From positions 50,405,041-50,469,040 of the forward strand of contig OY747714.1 in NCBI GenBank assembly GCA_963556495.2: a DNA stretch of 64,000 nt. The letters are read 5' to 3'. Every line of letters begins with the position of its first letter. Position 1 is the first letter of the stretch. Of the stretch, positions 1 to 9,870 are shown in pieces. The DNA comes from Valencia hispanica (Eukaryota > Chordata > Actinopteri > Cyprinodontiformes > Valenciidae). The notes under the pieces are model-generated. The model saw only the letters and a program-made list of their open reading frames with translations, did not search any database and was not told where the DNA came from. A program made the position numbers and the translations under genes.

Positions 1-367
1 ATCATTGACCCCCTCCATAAGGAGGGAAAGCCTCAAAATGTCATTGCAAAAGAAGCTGAAGGTTCCTAAAGTGTTGTATCAAAGCACATTAATAGAAAGT
101 TATGTAGAAGGAAATTGTGCACAAGCAACAAGGATGAGCGCAGCCTGGAGAGGATTGTTTGTAGGTGACCAAATAGTTACTTTCCACCATAATTTGCAAA
201 TAAATTATTTAAAAATCAGCCATGTGATTTTGTGGATTTTGTTTTTTCTCCTTTTGTCTTTCATACCTGATGTATATCTATGATGCAAATCACAGGCCTC
301 TCTCATCTTTTTATGTGGGAGAACTTGGACAATTGGTGGCCGACTAAATACTTTTTACCCCACTGTA
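1..367 (+). mobile_element. Tc1/mariner internal-deletion relic
   Basis: Positions 14-105 translate in pieces to a Tc1-like DNA-binding region (EGKPQNVIAKEAEG is readable). From about 165 the sequence switches to the terminal non-coding part of a Tc1 element, ending CCCCACTGTA at 358-367. The same terminal segment recurs at 33470-33650 in a better-preserved copy. The middle of the transposase is missing, so this is a deletion derivative cut by the window edge. It is not functional. Confidence 0.65.
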
Positions 368-412
368 AGTACTTTAGAAAAAAATAAAATAAATAACCCA
401 AAGCAATTGTGT

Positions 413-782
413 CAGTGAGAGTTGGTTTAAGCTGAAGATTAAATAACGACCTATATTTAGAGTTTTTACAAAAAAAAAATGGTGGACAACTTAAGTTTAT
501 TTTATTTAAGGTTGGATCATTTGTGTTGTGGTATATTATTTTTCTTGGAAAAAAATAAACCCGACTTTGTAAAACTTAATTGCTTATCCTCCTGTGTGAC
601 CTTAGAGTTAAATGTAATGTTACTACTGAATTTTTGCTCACTTGGTTAAGTAGTGGCTAAACAATAATGTCTGGTAATCTTACTTGGTGTTCTGCTTTCT
701 TTTTGGAATAGCCATTTTCTATCAAACCTGTTAATCTGTTTCTTGATTTGTCAATCCTACAATCCAACCAAGGAACAAAGTC
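413..782. other. AT-rich spacer, nothing recognised
   Basis: No long ORF, no terminal repeats and no similarity to other repeats of the window were seen here. Confidence 0.4.
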
Positions 783-785
783 AAG

Positions 786-1335
786 GGGTGTTTCTCAATG
801 TCAAGGCGCCTCGCCTACCCAGGCATTTTGCTTACACGCTCTGTTGACGTCCCGCCCATCGTAATACTTTATACATATAAGTTTTAATATAGATGTTTAC
901 CGATTTTTTACTTTTTAAATTATGTATAAATTGGTTAAATCAAATGTGTAAGCGAGTTAGTAGCTGCTAGCCACCGAAGCTGCAACTACTAAGCAACTAA
1001 CCAACCATAGATAACTGCTTTGGATCTAAAAAACATTTTCCGATGGCTACAATTACTTGACTTAGATTTAAATTGGAAATTCGGTCCAGAAGTTGCTGCT
1101 GCTGTCAGCAAAATACCGCAATGTATTCTGGGAAGTTTCTGACCGAGGGAAGGCATCAAGGAACCTCCCATGTATCCTCGTTCAGTTAGCTAAACGGCAG
1201 ACAAACGGAGGACAGACGCCTCGGTAGCACATGAACATTGGAGCACGCCTTGGCGGTCCCTGATGACGTGTCTCCTAGGCAACCGGGGCGGGACCAAGGC
1301 ATCAAGGCGAGGTTCCTTGGCTTTGAGAAACACCC
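786..1335. mobile_element. MITE with imperfect ~33-bp terminal inverted repeats
   Basis: The left end GGGTGTTTCTCAA (786-798) is matched in inverse by TTGAGAAACACCC (1323-1335). Similarity continues inward with mismatches through a shared CCTCGCC block. The flanks carry AAG on both sides (783-785 and 1336-1338), a possible 3-bp target duplication. There is no coding capacity. It is a non-autonomous DNA transposon; the superfamily is unassigned, although a 3-bp duplication would fit PIF/Harbinger. Confidence 0.65.
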
Positions 1336-1397
1336 AAGGTGTTTGCCAATTACAGACATGGAGGGCCGGTCACCGTCTCAGTCAAACGGGTTACTGG

Positions 1398-1964
1398 TGT
1401 TGTATTCTACTTTTTTGAGGCTATTTTTTATTATGCAGTACATATGTTTTAATTATATCTTTTTTAAGCTTTAGAAGTAATAGGCCTGTTTATATTATTC
1501 AGGGTAGTAAAACATGACTCTGTTACCAGTATTTTATAGGGTTGAAGGTTTTAAGTAAACAAACTCTTGAGTAAAGATATGAACTGAAAGCAGGGAGGAT
1601 CAGCTATAACTCTAGTTCATGTTACAACCCAGTAAATGGTACTCATGGTACGGTCAGGAGACGTGGAGAAAATAAATGACCTGTCAAGATGTAGAAGGAG
1701 GAGAGAGGAGTCATGTGATACGTTCTTTGTTCTTTTTGAAATAAAAATGATACAGCCTTGTAAGAGAACGAGTCAGTCAGATCTTGTTTGGCTCCCATCT
1801 GCAGGTGCGTCTTATCTGTTGTTTGTGTGTGTTGTTTTTTACTCTCTGTCTCTCAGCTCTGGGTCTTATTTTGAAACAGTTCCCGCTGGGGTTTTGGAGT
1901 TCGGCGCCCCCACCTCTCTGAGCAGGAAGTGAGTTGCAGAGCACATTATGAGAAGAAGCCGACA
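1398..1964 (+). repeat. ERV-A 5' LTR
   Basis: Starts TG and ends CA, 567 bp. It pairs along its length with 9871-10423. I count about eight substitutions and three small indels (a 10-bp and a 4-bp repeat unit plus one T-run change), roughly 1.5% divergence. AATAAA-type signals lie near 1671 and 1740 and could serve as polyadenylation signals. Confidence 0.93.
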
Positions 1965-1968
1965 AAAA

Positions 1969-1986
1969 TGGTGGAGGATGCGGGCA
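1969..1986 (+). promoter_or_regulatory. Candidate ERV-A primer-binding site (tRNA-Ala-like)
   Basis: TGGTGGAGGATGC begins 4 nt after the 5' LTR. TGGTGGAGG is the exact complement of the 3' end of vertebrate tRNA-Ala(AGC) plus CCA, and the following bases fit with small gaps. Position and the leading TGG are right for a primer site. The tRNA assignment is an inference from recalled tRNA ends. Confidence 0.5.
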
Positions 1987-3793
1987 TTTGATTTGGTTTT
2001 GAGTTTTCTCAGGGCTGGGAGAGATTGAGTGTGAGTAATGAGTGTGGCATAACTGATTGATACATGTGTTTGTGGCAATTGTAGTGATTTTGTGTTTTTT
2101 CTTTGAGTTCAACAGAGAATCGGAGAGCGACTGGATTGATCCTTGCTAATCAACACCCGGGTGGTTTTGTATCAATCTGAAAAAGCGCTAACACCAAATG
2201 AATAGGTATTGATCGATTTAAGCGTTCTCCATTTAATGTTGACGTGTTGTTCTTTCGGTTGAGGGCCGACCAAAGTACGGACCAGGGGGCTTGAGAGTTG
2301 GCCGCTCGCTTCCGATGGGACGCTGTCGGAAATTCTCTGAGGCTGACAAGCGGAAGAGACAGCAGCCTATGTGCTCTCTGTTGTCTAGACGGATTCCCTT
2401 GGAGAGGCCGGCGTATCTTCCAAACACACGTTTGAGCCACATGAATTGGATTGTGTTTAAAGGTCCGGCTTTAGGTGGCTCCGGTAGAGGTTAGTGTTTG
2501 ATGAGATTGTGAAAATTGTTCTTTCTTTCTCTCGGATGAAATGTGTGTGTGATTGGAGAAGTCGCGGTGACGGAAGGAAGCTACCAGGTAGCTTCTTGCA
2601 CTCCGGCCACATATAAACTTCTCATTTAGGGGAACTAACCGACTGAATCTAAAACCATAATTCCTCTGCGAATCTTAAACGCCTAGACAATGCCCGCGCT
2701 TCTTGTATAGACAATAAGCGTAGAAGCTTGACATTGTAGAGGAATATCATTTTCAGTCGGCTAAAGTACCACCATAAGTTAGCTTACGGCTAACGCACAG
2801 TTTGGATGAGTTTCGCCTGGAAATAAAGGCGTTCAACCTTGTGCAACTACGTAAACACGTCTAAAGCATTGTCTAACACATATATATAGGACTGTTATTA
2901 TGGATAACTGGTAGTAAACTCTATAGAATATATATAAAATAACTTTTTATGATAACGGAGCGGTCACGTTTGGCTTCCGGTTGAGCTAGGTTGCTCATGA
3001 TGACAGCTAATCTTTGGTAGCTTAGCTTCCGAACTGTATTTATTTGGCTCGGTTAAACAGTCATTCGAGTATTGATGGCGAAGTGTGGTTTTGTTGGAGG
3101 CATTTTGTTCTTGTCTTTGGTTGGTTTACTTATGAGTACGGTTTGTTAGGTTTAGCATCGTAGTGCAGAATTAGCCATCTGTGCATCGGCTTATTCATTC
3201 CGCGGTGTGACAAGGAAGTTTTATTGGGCCGGACTTTGATTTGTCAGTCCGGCGGAGTTTTTTTTTTTGGAGCAAACTGTTGACGATTTTGTGTTGCAAA
3301 GCGAGTTTTAAACGTATTTCTTTCGGTATATGTTTTAATGATAAATACAAATTGCCTTATATTGGGAGAATTCTATTTTTTCGTGTGTTTCACCGAAGTG
3401 TACGTCCCGAGTTTTGGCGCAGGCCGGACTCTATTAGGAATTCTTTGATTTTTAGATGAAACGGCAATAATCTCCATATATAAATAAATTAATGATAAGA
3501 TAAACAGTGCGTTATAAACCTTTTTAGCTTTCCTTCGTTTCGGCTTTGCCTAAAACATTATTAAGGTTAATGTTGCATGAATAAATAATATATAAACTCC
3601 TTCACTATAAAAAGAAATAAATTAAATAAATAAAAACGGTGCCTGCCTTTACTGTTAACTGCATTCATATTGGGATAAATTTGGGCCTACGAATTGATAG
3701 TTTATCAATTAAAATAAATAATTTATAGAGTTAATATAAATAACCTATTTTGTTAAATTTTAATCCATTTTGGATTTTTGTTACAAATATTCA
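1987..3793 (+). other. ERV-A leader, non-coding
   Basis: About 1.8 kb between the primer site and the first gag-like codons, unusually long for a retroviral leader. Only short chance ORFs are present, and it becomes AT-rich after 3460. It would hold the packaging signal. Insertion of other sequence inside the leader cannot be excluded. Confidence 0.5.
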
Positions 3794-5561
3794 ATGGCAG
3801 CCGAATATAAATTACTTTCTGCTCCACAGGGACAAAACTGGAGTACTTTAGATGCCCAATTGTTAATATACATTTCTAAATTATATTCTGTTTTAGTTGA
3901 TAAGCCCGGTAAAAAAAGATAAAAACCAGTTCCAGGGCCTTATGACGGCCATGTGGGCTCGTCATGGTGCCCGAGGAGACGACAAAAGAAGTTTGTCACA
4001 AATGTGTTTTGAGGAAGGGAAACGTTATGCAGATAAAGCTAAAACAGCAAAGAGCATCACTGGTGCTAAAATGAGACACTTAAAAGCTGAGAAAATGTGG
4101 AAAACATGGGGTTTAGCAGGACAGGGTATTGATCATTTGTGTGTTACTGCAGAAAATAGTTTTTCGGCAGACCATATCCCTCCCCCATATCAACCTATGT
4201 ACCCCATATTGACGACCTCTGGTCAAACACATATTTCATGGGGCTTGGAGACAGACAATGGCCAGATTATACTTCAAAACACGCAGGGTGAGAGTTCACC
4301 ATCTCTTTGTGAGCCACCCCTGGTGGGCATTACTCCCCCCCTTCCTTCAAGCAGTGCAGTGTTGCACTGGAGTGGCCTCCCACAGAGGTCTGTAGCCTAT
4401 GAACCATTGACTAAAAAACCACAGGGTGATTTAAAGGTAAAAGATGATGGACAAGATTATAAATTGCGTTTTGAAGTCACCGGTAAAGGGGTTGTAGAAC
4501 ACACTGGGGAGGAAAAACGACAGCTATTAAAATTAGTAGAACAAGACACCGATAAATTGTTTTTGGCGTATAATGCTAAATTGATGGACGAGATGGAGCA
4601 GCACGAACACAGGTTAACTAAAGTTCAGCTACAGATGGATGGATTGCTGCAGAATCAGGAAAGATTAGCATCTGTGGTAAGGGGTCAAGCTGCAGATTTT
4701 TCAGGGAATGCCAGCCCCAGTCAACGTGATGAATGTGCGGCGGTTTTACAGGTCAAAAATATGCAGACGTTGGGAGACAAGGGGAGTGAAGGACCATTTA
4801 AGAATACCAGATCTCAGGTGTCACTGGGGGCAAGTGGAGGCCCTGATTTAATGCTTCCTTTAGTGGGAGCATCAGATGGTTCAGTAATTTACAAACCATG
4901 GAAGATGGCTGACATATCTGCCATCATTCTGCAACTCCCTGCTTTGACTGGTGGAGGAAACTGTTGGATAAATAAATTAAATCAGCTGACTTCAGGGCAA
5001 ACCCTAGCGGTGGGGGATTGGAAAGCTATTATGGGTAGAATGTTGACATTGACAGATTATAATGAGATGATGCTCCAGTGTCAGCTAGCACGTGTACTTG
5101 ATGAAGCCCCATTCACGCATTATGCATATGAGCTGGCCGAGTGGGTCAGAAGAAAATATCATACTCCGCCTGCGTCTAAAATTTTGAAATTTCCCTGGTC
5201 AACTGATGTTACTCCCGCAGAACATAAAGCAAAATGTAAAGATAAATGGGTTGCAGTTACTGGAGAACACCCTCGAGATCCGGGAAATAATCGGATTTGG
5301 TTTAGAGAAGCAGTTTTAGCAGGCATGCCAGAGTCTGTTGCTACATTAATGAAACGGAATCCTGATTCACACATTTATGATCAGCCTACATGGGAAAGAC
5401 ACGTAACATATTATTTACAAGACGTGCAAGATTCTGCGTTAAAGGACGCTGAGGAGAATAAGAAAATGGAGACTGCTTTGTTAAAACTACAGTTAAAAGA
5501 GGCTCAGAATAAATTGACTGACTTGTATCAGTCTAAAGAAAGTGAAGCAGATGGTGGCTGA
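3794..5561 (+). pseudogene. gag: ERV-A gag (matrix-capsid), frame broken near its start
   Basis: A 554-codon reading frame, 3897-5561, encodes a Gag-like protein. It has a basic N-terminal region, a PPPY late-domain motif at about residues 95-98, and a capsid-like block around residues 330-420 (tryptophan-containing, followed by helical segments). The charged C-terminal helix at about residues 505-550 is a likely coiled coil. A plausible true start, ATG at 3794, lies in another frame; it stays open for about 40 codons and runs out at the A-rich tract 3911-3921 where the long frame takes over. This points to a small indel there. The first in-frame ATG of the long frame is 3942. The nucleocapsid follows in a different frame. 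Confidence 0.8.
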
Positions 5562-5901
5562 AGCAGCACCTACTGTTGGATCAGCGACAGTGCTGCCTTC
5601 TTTTCCTGTGATGTATGCTGGAGCTGCGCCGAATCCGCCATTTACTGCTCCTTATAGGACATGGCAGCCTCGTGGCAGGTCACGTGGCAGGGCCAGGTTT
5701 GGGGATTTTAGAGGCATGGGGAGAGGGCAGCCAGGTGCTAACGGTTGTCGCAGGTGTGGCTCCAATGAACATTGGGTGAGGGAGTGCCCACACCCACAAG
5801 GGGGCGCTATACCTCCCGGTCAGCCACCTCTACATATGGCTCCGAATCAGCATATGGCTCCTCCCTCCTATCCAGGAGGACAGAGTGGGCCTCAGTATTG
5901 A
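5542..5901 (+). CDS. gag: ERV-A nucleocapsid region with one zinc knuckle
   Basis: This 119-codon stretch overlaps the gag end in another frame. It is rich in Pro, Gly and Arg and contains an RGRSRGRAR basic patch and a single CCHC knuckle: CRRCGSNEHWVREC fits C-x2-C-x4-H-x4-C. It ends at a TGA (5899-5901). The downstream pol frame is the same frame, so stop-codon readthrough, as in gamma- and epsilonretroviruses, would be one way to make Gag-Pol. The gag-to-nucleocapsid frame change is more likely a mutation than a programmed shift. Confidence 0.8.
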   Translation: MKQMVAEAAPTVGSATVLPSFPVMYAGAAPNPPFTAPYRTWQPRGRSRGRARFGDFRGMGRGQPGANGCRRCGSNEHWVRECPHPQGGAIPPGQPPLHMAPNQHMAPPSYPGGQSGPQY

Positions 5902-5947
5902 CAATGCCCACAGAGTACCTTAGTGAGCAGGACAAAGGGGGGATCCT

Positions 5948-5995
5948 ATGCTCACAATAGACGTACATGGACATTCATTGCCATTCCTGATGGAC
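5948..5995 (+). pseudogene. ERV-A protease stub, active site lost
   Basis: In a third frame, starting at the ATG at 5948, a short peptide (MLTIDVHGHSLPFLMD) looks like the first beta-strands of a retroviral aspartic protease. It ends just at the position of the catalytic aspartate; the next codons run into a TGA at 6002-6004. No D-T/S-G motif exists anywhere between the nucleocapsid and RT. The pol frame begins again at once. The simplest reading is a deletion of most of the protease. Confidence 0.55.
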
Positions 5996-7805
5996 TTATG
6001 GTGACTTTTCCGAATGGACGTACGCATTCCTGTGACACCATGAGTGGTCAATTTTTGCTGAAGGATGACACTTCACAAGTGGCTGATATTTTCTGGGCCA
6101 GATTGACTACGATGTCTGCACATGAATCTTCTGCGGCTGACTTTCTGAGATGCTGGAAGCCTTGGCTGCTTGAACTCCAGCCTTTTGTTCCACCGCCTGA
6201 TCCTTTCCATGTGACCTTCCTCTATGAGAGGGGCGATCCTACCTTATACCAGGAACAATTTGAAACAGAACTTGAAGGCCAAAGTTGGTCTGTGGCTTCG
6301 GGTCCATGCTTTGTGGGAAAGGAGGGTGTGGCACTGTATGCTCGTCTGACTTCAGAGCAGCATAAATGGTATATGATGGAAGCTGAAGCGCTTCCACACA
6401 TATCGCTTTTGTTGCATCCGAAACATCAAGCTAAAGATTTGGGGGGAATGGTTAAAAGGGGAGTTGAATTAAAGGATTGGGTTCCTACTCAGATACCTTC
6501 AGTCTCTTTTTCTCCTTCTACTCAGATGTACAAAATAGACACGCAGCTCTCTGATACTACCATTCTGGAACATTTGCAGCTTTCTAGAAATCATGGCAGA
6601 GAAAAAACAGATCATCCTGATGCAGTGGAGGCCTTAAAGGTCGTGCCTGACTCTTTGTGGTCAGATGGTCCCACTGATGTCGGTCTAGTGCAAACCACAC
6701 CCATCACATTTGAGATGAAACATTCTGATCCAATCTGGCGTCCGCAGTATCCACATAAACCTCAGGCTGAGGAAGGTATTGCAGACACTATTGCAGGCTT
6801 ACTTGAAGTTGGAGTTTTAGAACCATCAAACTCTTCATATAACACCCCTATTCTTCCTGTGGAAAAACAAGGTACTGGTAAATACAGAATGGCACATGAT
6901 TTGCGTGCTGTCAATGAGGCCCTTAGAACCCCTCCCATTTCTACACCGAATCCGTATACAGCTCTGGCATCACTGACTCCTGATTTAAAATGGTTTACCT
7001 GCATAGATTTGGCTAATGCATTTTTCTGTTTACCGCTACATCCTTCTGTCAGGGATATTTTTTCATTTACATTCAGGGGCAGGAAGCTACGTTATAGTAG
7101 GCTTCCGCAGGGTTTTGCTTTATCTCCAGGTATTTTTAATCAGGTGTTGAAGCAGTCATTAAGCACTGTACAGCTCCCTCCAGACTGTGTACTGACCCAA
7201 TATGTGGACGATTTACTTTTAGCATCCCCTACTGTTGAAAAGTGCATAGCAGCGACTCTAGTTGTGTTGCAACATTTGGGAAAAGAGGGATTTAAAGTCT
7301 CCCGCAATAAGCTTCAGTTGGTCAGGCAGGAAGTCCAGTTCCTGGGGCGAAGGGTGACCGCTCAAGGGGCTGGACTGACGGACACCCACAAGAATGCTAT
7401 TTTGGCCCATTCTAAACCTCTCACTGTTAAATCAATGCTGTCATTTCTGGGCCTGACAAATTTTTCCAGACATTATGTGCCTAATTACACAAACCTTACC
7501 ACACCACTCAGGGCTCTTGTAAATGCTCATGGTATGAAAAATCTGCATGCTAAATTAGAATGGGACATACCAGCTGAGGAGGCATTTATTAAGTTGAAAC
7601 AGGCTCTAGCACAAGCAGCTGATTTAGCCACTCCTGACTATACGTGTCCATTTTTTCTTAACACATCAGAAAATGATGGGGTGGTTAATGGGATTGTGTT
7701 TCAGAAAAAAGGTGGTCAGAGATACATTCTTATGTATCTTAGCATAAAGCTGCAAGCTATTGAAATGAGACAGCCACCTTGCACGAGACATGCAGCAGGA
7801 ATTGC

Positions 7806-7845
7806 ACACCTAGTGGAGAAAACTTTTGTTTTCTCCACTAGGTGT
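7806..7845. repeat. Perfect 18-bp inverted repeat with 4-nt loop
   Basis: The arm ACACCTAGTGGAGAAAAC (7806-7823) is followed by TTTT and by its exact reverse complement at 7828-7845. The pol reading frame is lost exactly here. It looks like a snap-back or template-switch duplication rather than a functional site. Confidence 0.9.
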
Positions 7846-8542
7846 TAGGGGTTATCCACTTAATATTTTGACATCTCATGGAGTCATGGCATTGGTTAAT
7901 TCTGAGACGTTTACTCTTTCTACTTTGCGTCAGCAGCGGATTAGCAGAGTTTTGGAGGCACCAAACATTATTTTTACGCATGAAGGAATAAACATGGCTG
8001 ACCAAATCACCACCTCTGGGGAGCAGCATGACTGTGTCAGGCTGAATTCTGTTGCTCAAAAAATACGTCCTGATTTACGGTCTGATCCTTTACCTACAGG
8101 TTTTGTGCTCTATACAGATGGTTGTTGTTTTAGAGATGGACAGGGCCAGTTAAAATCAGGTTTTGCAGTTGTTGAGCAGAATGGAGATTCACTACAGACT
8201 GTCGTTTCAGGGAAGCTGGACGGCAAGCAGAGCGCACAGCGTGCTGAGATAAGGGCTCTTATTGAAGCATGCAAATGGGGAAGAGATAAAGACGTCACGA
8301 TTTACACTGATTCGAACTACGGGTTTTCTGTTATACATTATGAATTACCACAGTGGAAGAGAGCAGGTTTTGTTACTGCTACTGGTAAACCTGTACACCA
8401 TCATGCAGATATTATGGAGCTTTTGGATGTTGTACAGTTACCAGCTAACCTTGCTGTTCTTAAGTGTAAGGGTCACAGCAAGGCGGACACTGTTGACGCG
8501 TGGGGAAATAGGGCGTCATCGAGCGGTCTAATTCAACTTTAA
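7826..8542 (+). pseudogene. pol: ERV-A pol: RNase H domain, truncated before integrase
   Basis: This 238-codon frame continues pol after the palindrome. The RNase H catalytic set is visible: YTDG (D98), AEIRAL (E141), YTDSNYGF (D162) and VDAWGN (D224). Ahead of it is the connection region ending with a tether. The protein stops soon after the last acidic motif. No HHCC zinc-binding or D-D-E integrase motifs follow in any frame down to the env remnant, so the integrase was deleted. Confidence 0.85.
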
Positions 8543-9594
8543 ATTTACAGCTGGCAGAGAACCACAGGTGTCATCGCACCCTGACCCGGACCCTCGCAGT
8601 GATCATCAGCATCTGAAGGGCCTGGTCTCCTCCTTCCTTCCGACCCCTCTCCTGTCCCTCACGCTGCAGCAGCTCTCTGCTGACCTGGGAAAATCTCTTT
8701 GCAGCGGGTGGTGTCGGTTCTGACTAGGCGGTGTCGACTGCAGAAGCCAGGAGGCGGGGCCTGACCCACCCAGAAGATTGGTTGAAGTTGCTGTAATCAT
8801 CCAGTGTAATCTATATGTGCGAAAAAATTGGGCGAGATAAGCAATTTGGACTTGCTTTTCTCGAAGAGGGATTATACCGAAGAGAAAAGATCGCAAGAAA
8901 TCAAACACATTTCACAGCAGGTTTTGACCACCTCACAATCGGTGGGGGAAGCTATTGGAGGCGGGGCCTGTCTGTGCATTTGTGTTTATTGGGGGAAATG
9001 TTCAGTTAATGAAGTAACTGTCATTTCAGTGAGGGCGATCTGCAGAAAAGACAGTAACTCTGGGAAAAATAAAGAGTCCACTGTACTGAATCTTTTCATC
9101 ACTCTGGTAGCCACCTGCTGCCAGAGAAATAAACAAGAGCAAAGACTAGAGAACAAAATAATAAAGACTGAACACTTATTAATCATTTTTCTTGTATTTT
9201 ACAGGTTGTTTAACCAATTTTTATTTACAGGTGCAGATTGTTAGACACTGCCTAAGAGGGTGTCAAAGAATTTTTAAGTAGTCAATTTGTAAGATTTTTT
9301 CTTTATATTCAGTATTTGCGGTTTTATAAAACTTTTTTAGTAATGAGCTAAAATATTTTAAGGAGTGTTTAAAGTATAATCAGGTTGACTGACTCCTAAT
9401 TTTTGTTTTACTTATTCTTTTTTCATTATGATGTGGTTTTCATAGGATGTTTTTGGGGTTGGTGACAATTGCTAGAGTTTGCTTTTACTAAAAGAATATT
9501 GAGAATTAGGATAAAACATAAAAAAAAACAATAATAAATTAGAAAAATATATTGCTTAAAGGTAAAGATAAAAAAAAAACAGACTCTTCTCACT
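8543..9594 (+). other. Unexplained segment replacing integrase and env in ERV-A
   Basis: About 1 kb with no retroviral coding signal. The GGCGGGGCCTG word occurs twice (near 8753 and 8960). The 138-codon frame at 8828-9244 has no recognisable motif. This could be decayed viral sequence, a recombination-derived filler or a captured fragment; I cannot tell which. Confidence 0.5.
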
Positions 9595-9855
9595 TTGAAT
9601 AATAATGTTAGAAAGAGGGACAATTTGTTAAATAATATGTTTGGTAAATGGAAGACTCTGGCAATGTCTATAATGGTTTCTTTAGCAGTATTTGTGTCAA
9701 CTATGGTGTTATGTGGATGTTGTTGTATTCCTTGTATACGTTCTTTGCTCACAAAGTGTATTGAAAAAGCTGTTGGTGATAATATGCAAGGTTGCTCCCT
9801 CACATGGAGCCTGAAGGGGAAGTACAGAGGAGTGGTCAATCTATTTGAAAAATAG
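9595..9855 (+). pseudogene. env: ERV-A env remnant: transmembrane anchor and tail
   Basis: This short frame has a hydrophobic stretch of about 20 residues (SIMVSLAVFVSTMVLCG), directly followed by a cysteine-rich CCCIPCIRSL segment and a short charged tail ending at 9855. Anchor plus CCxxPC-type cysteines followed by an Arg is typical of the C-terminus of retroviral transmembrane Env subunits. The surface subunit, fusion peptide and ectodomain are absent. Confidence 0.6.
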
Positions 9856-9858
9856 ATT

Positions 9859-9868
9859 GAAAGAGGGA
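9859..9868 (+). promoter_or_regulatory. ERV-A polypurine tract
   Basis: GAAAGAGGGA lies 2 nt before the 3' LTR, the expected place for the plus-strand primer. Confidence 0.75.
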
Positions 9869-9870
9869 TT

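Larger units (their letters stand above)
5923..7848 (+). pseudogene. pol: ERV-A pol: 2H-like segment, then reverse transcriptase
   Basis: A 641-codon frame. Residues 93-180 carry HVT (96-98) and HIS (159-161) inside predicted beta-strands, separated by a helix-strand pattern typical of 2H phosphoesterases; this is inferred, not proven. Residues ~284-520 form a complete RT palm and thumb: IDLANAFF (motif A, D362), LPQGFALSPGIF (motif B), YVDD at 427-430 (motif C). The connection domain follows. The frame ends at a TAG inside an 18-bp inverted repeat (7806-7845), and the RNase H part continues in another frame. No intact protease or integrase is attached. RT would copy genomic RNA in the cytoplasm. 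Confidence 0.88.

Noticed and set aside
1777..2112. 111-codon minus-strand ORF in the ERV-A 5' LTR
   Set aside because: It spans LTR and leader antisense, has no motif, and is cut short in the 3' LTR copy.
9426..9839. 137-codon minus-strand ORF near the ERV-A env remnant
   Set aside because: Antisense to the env anchor, composed of low-complexity Phe/Ile/Leu from AT-rich DNA, no motif.
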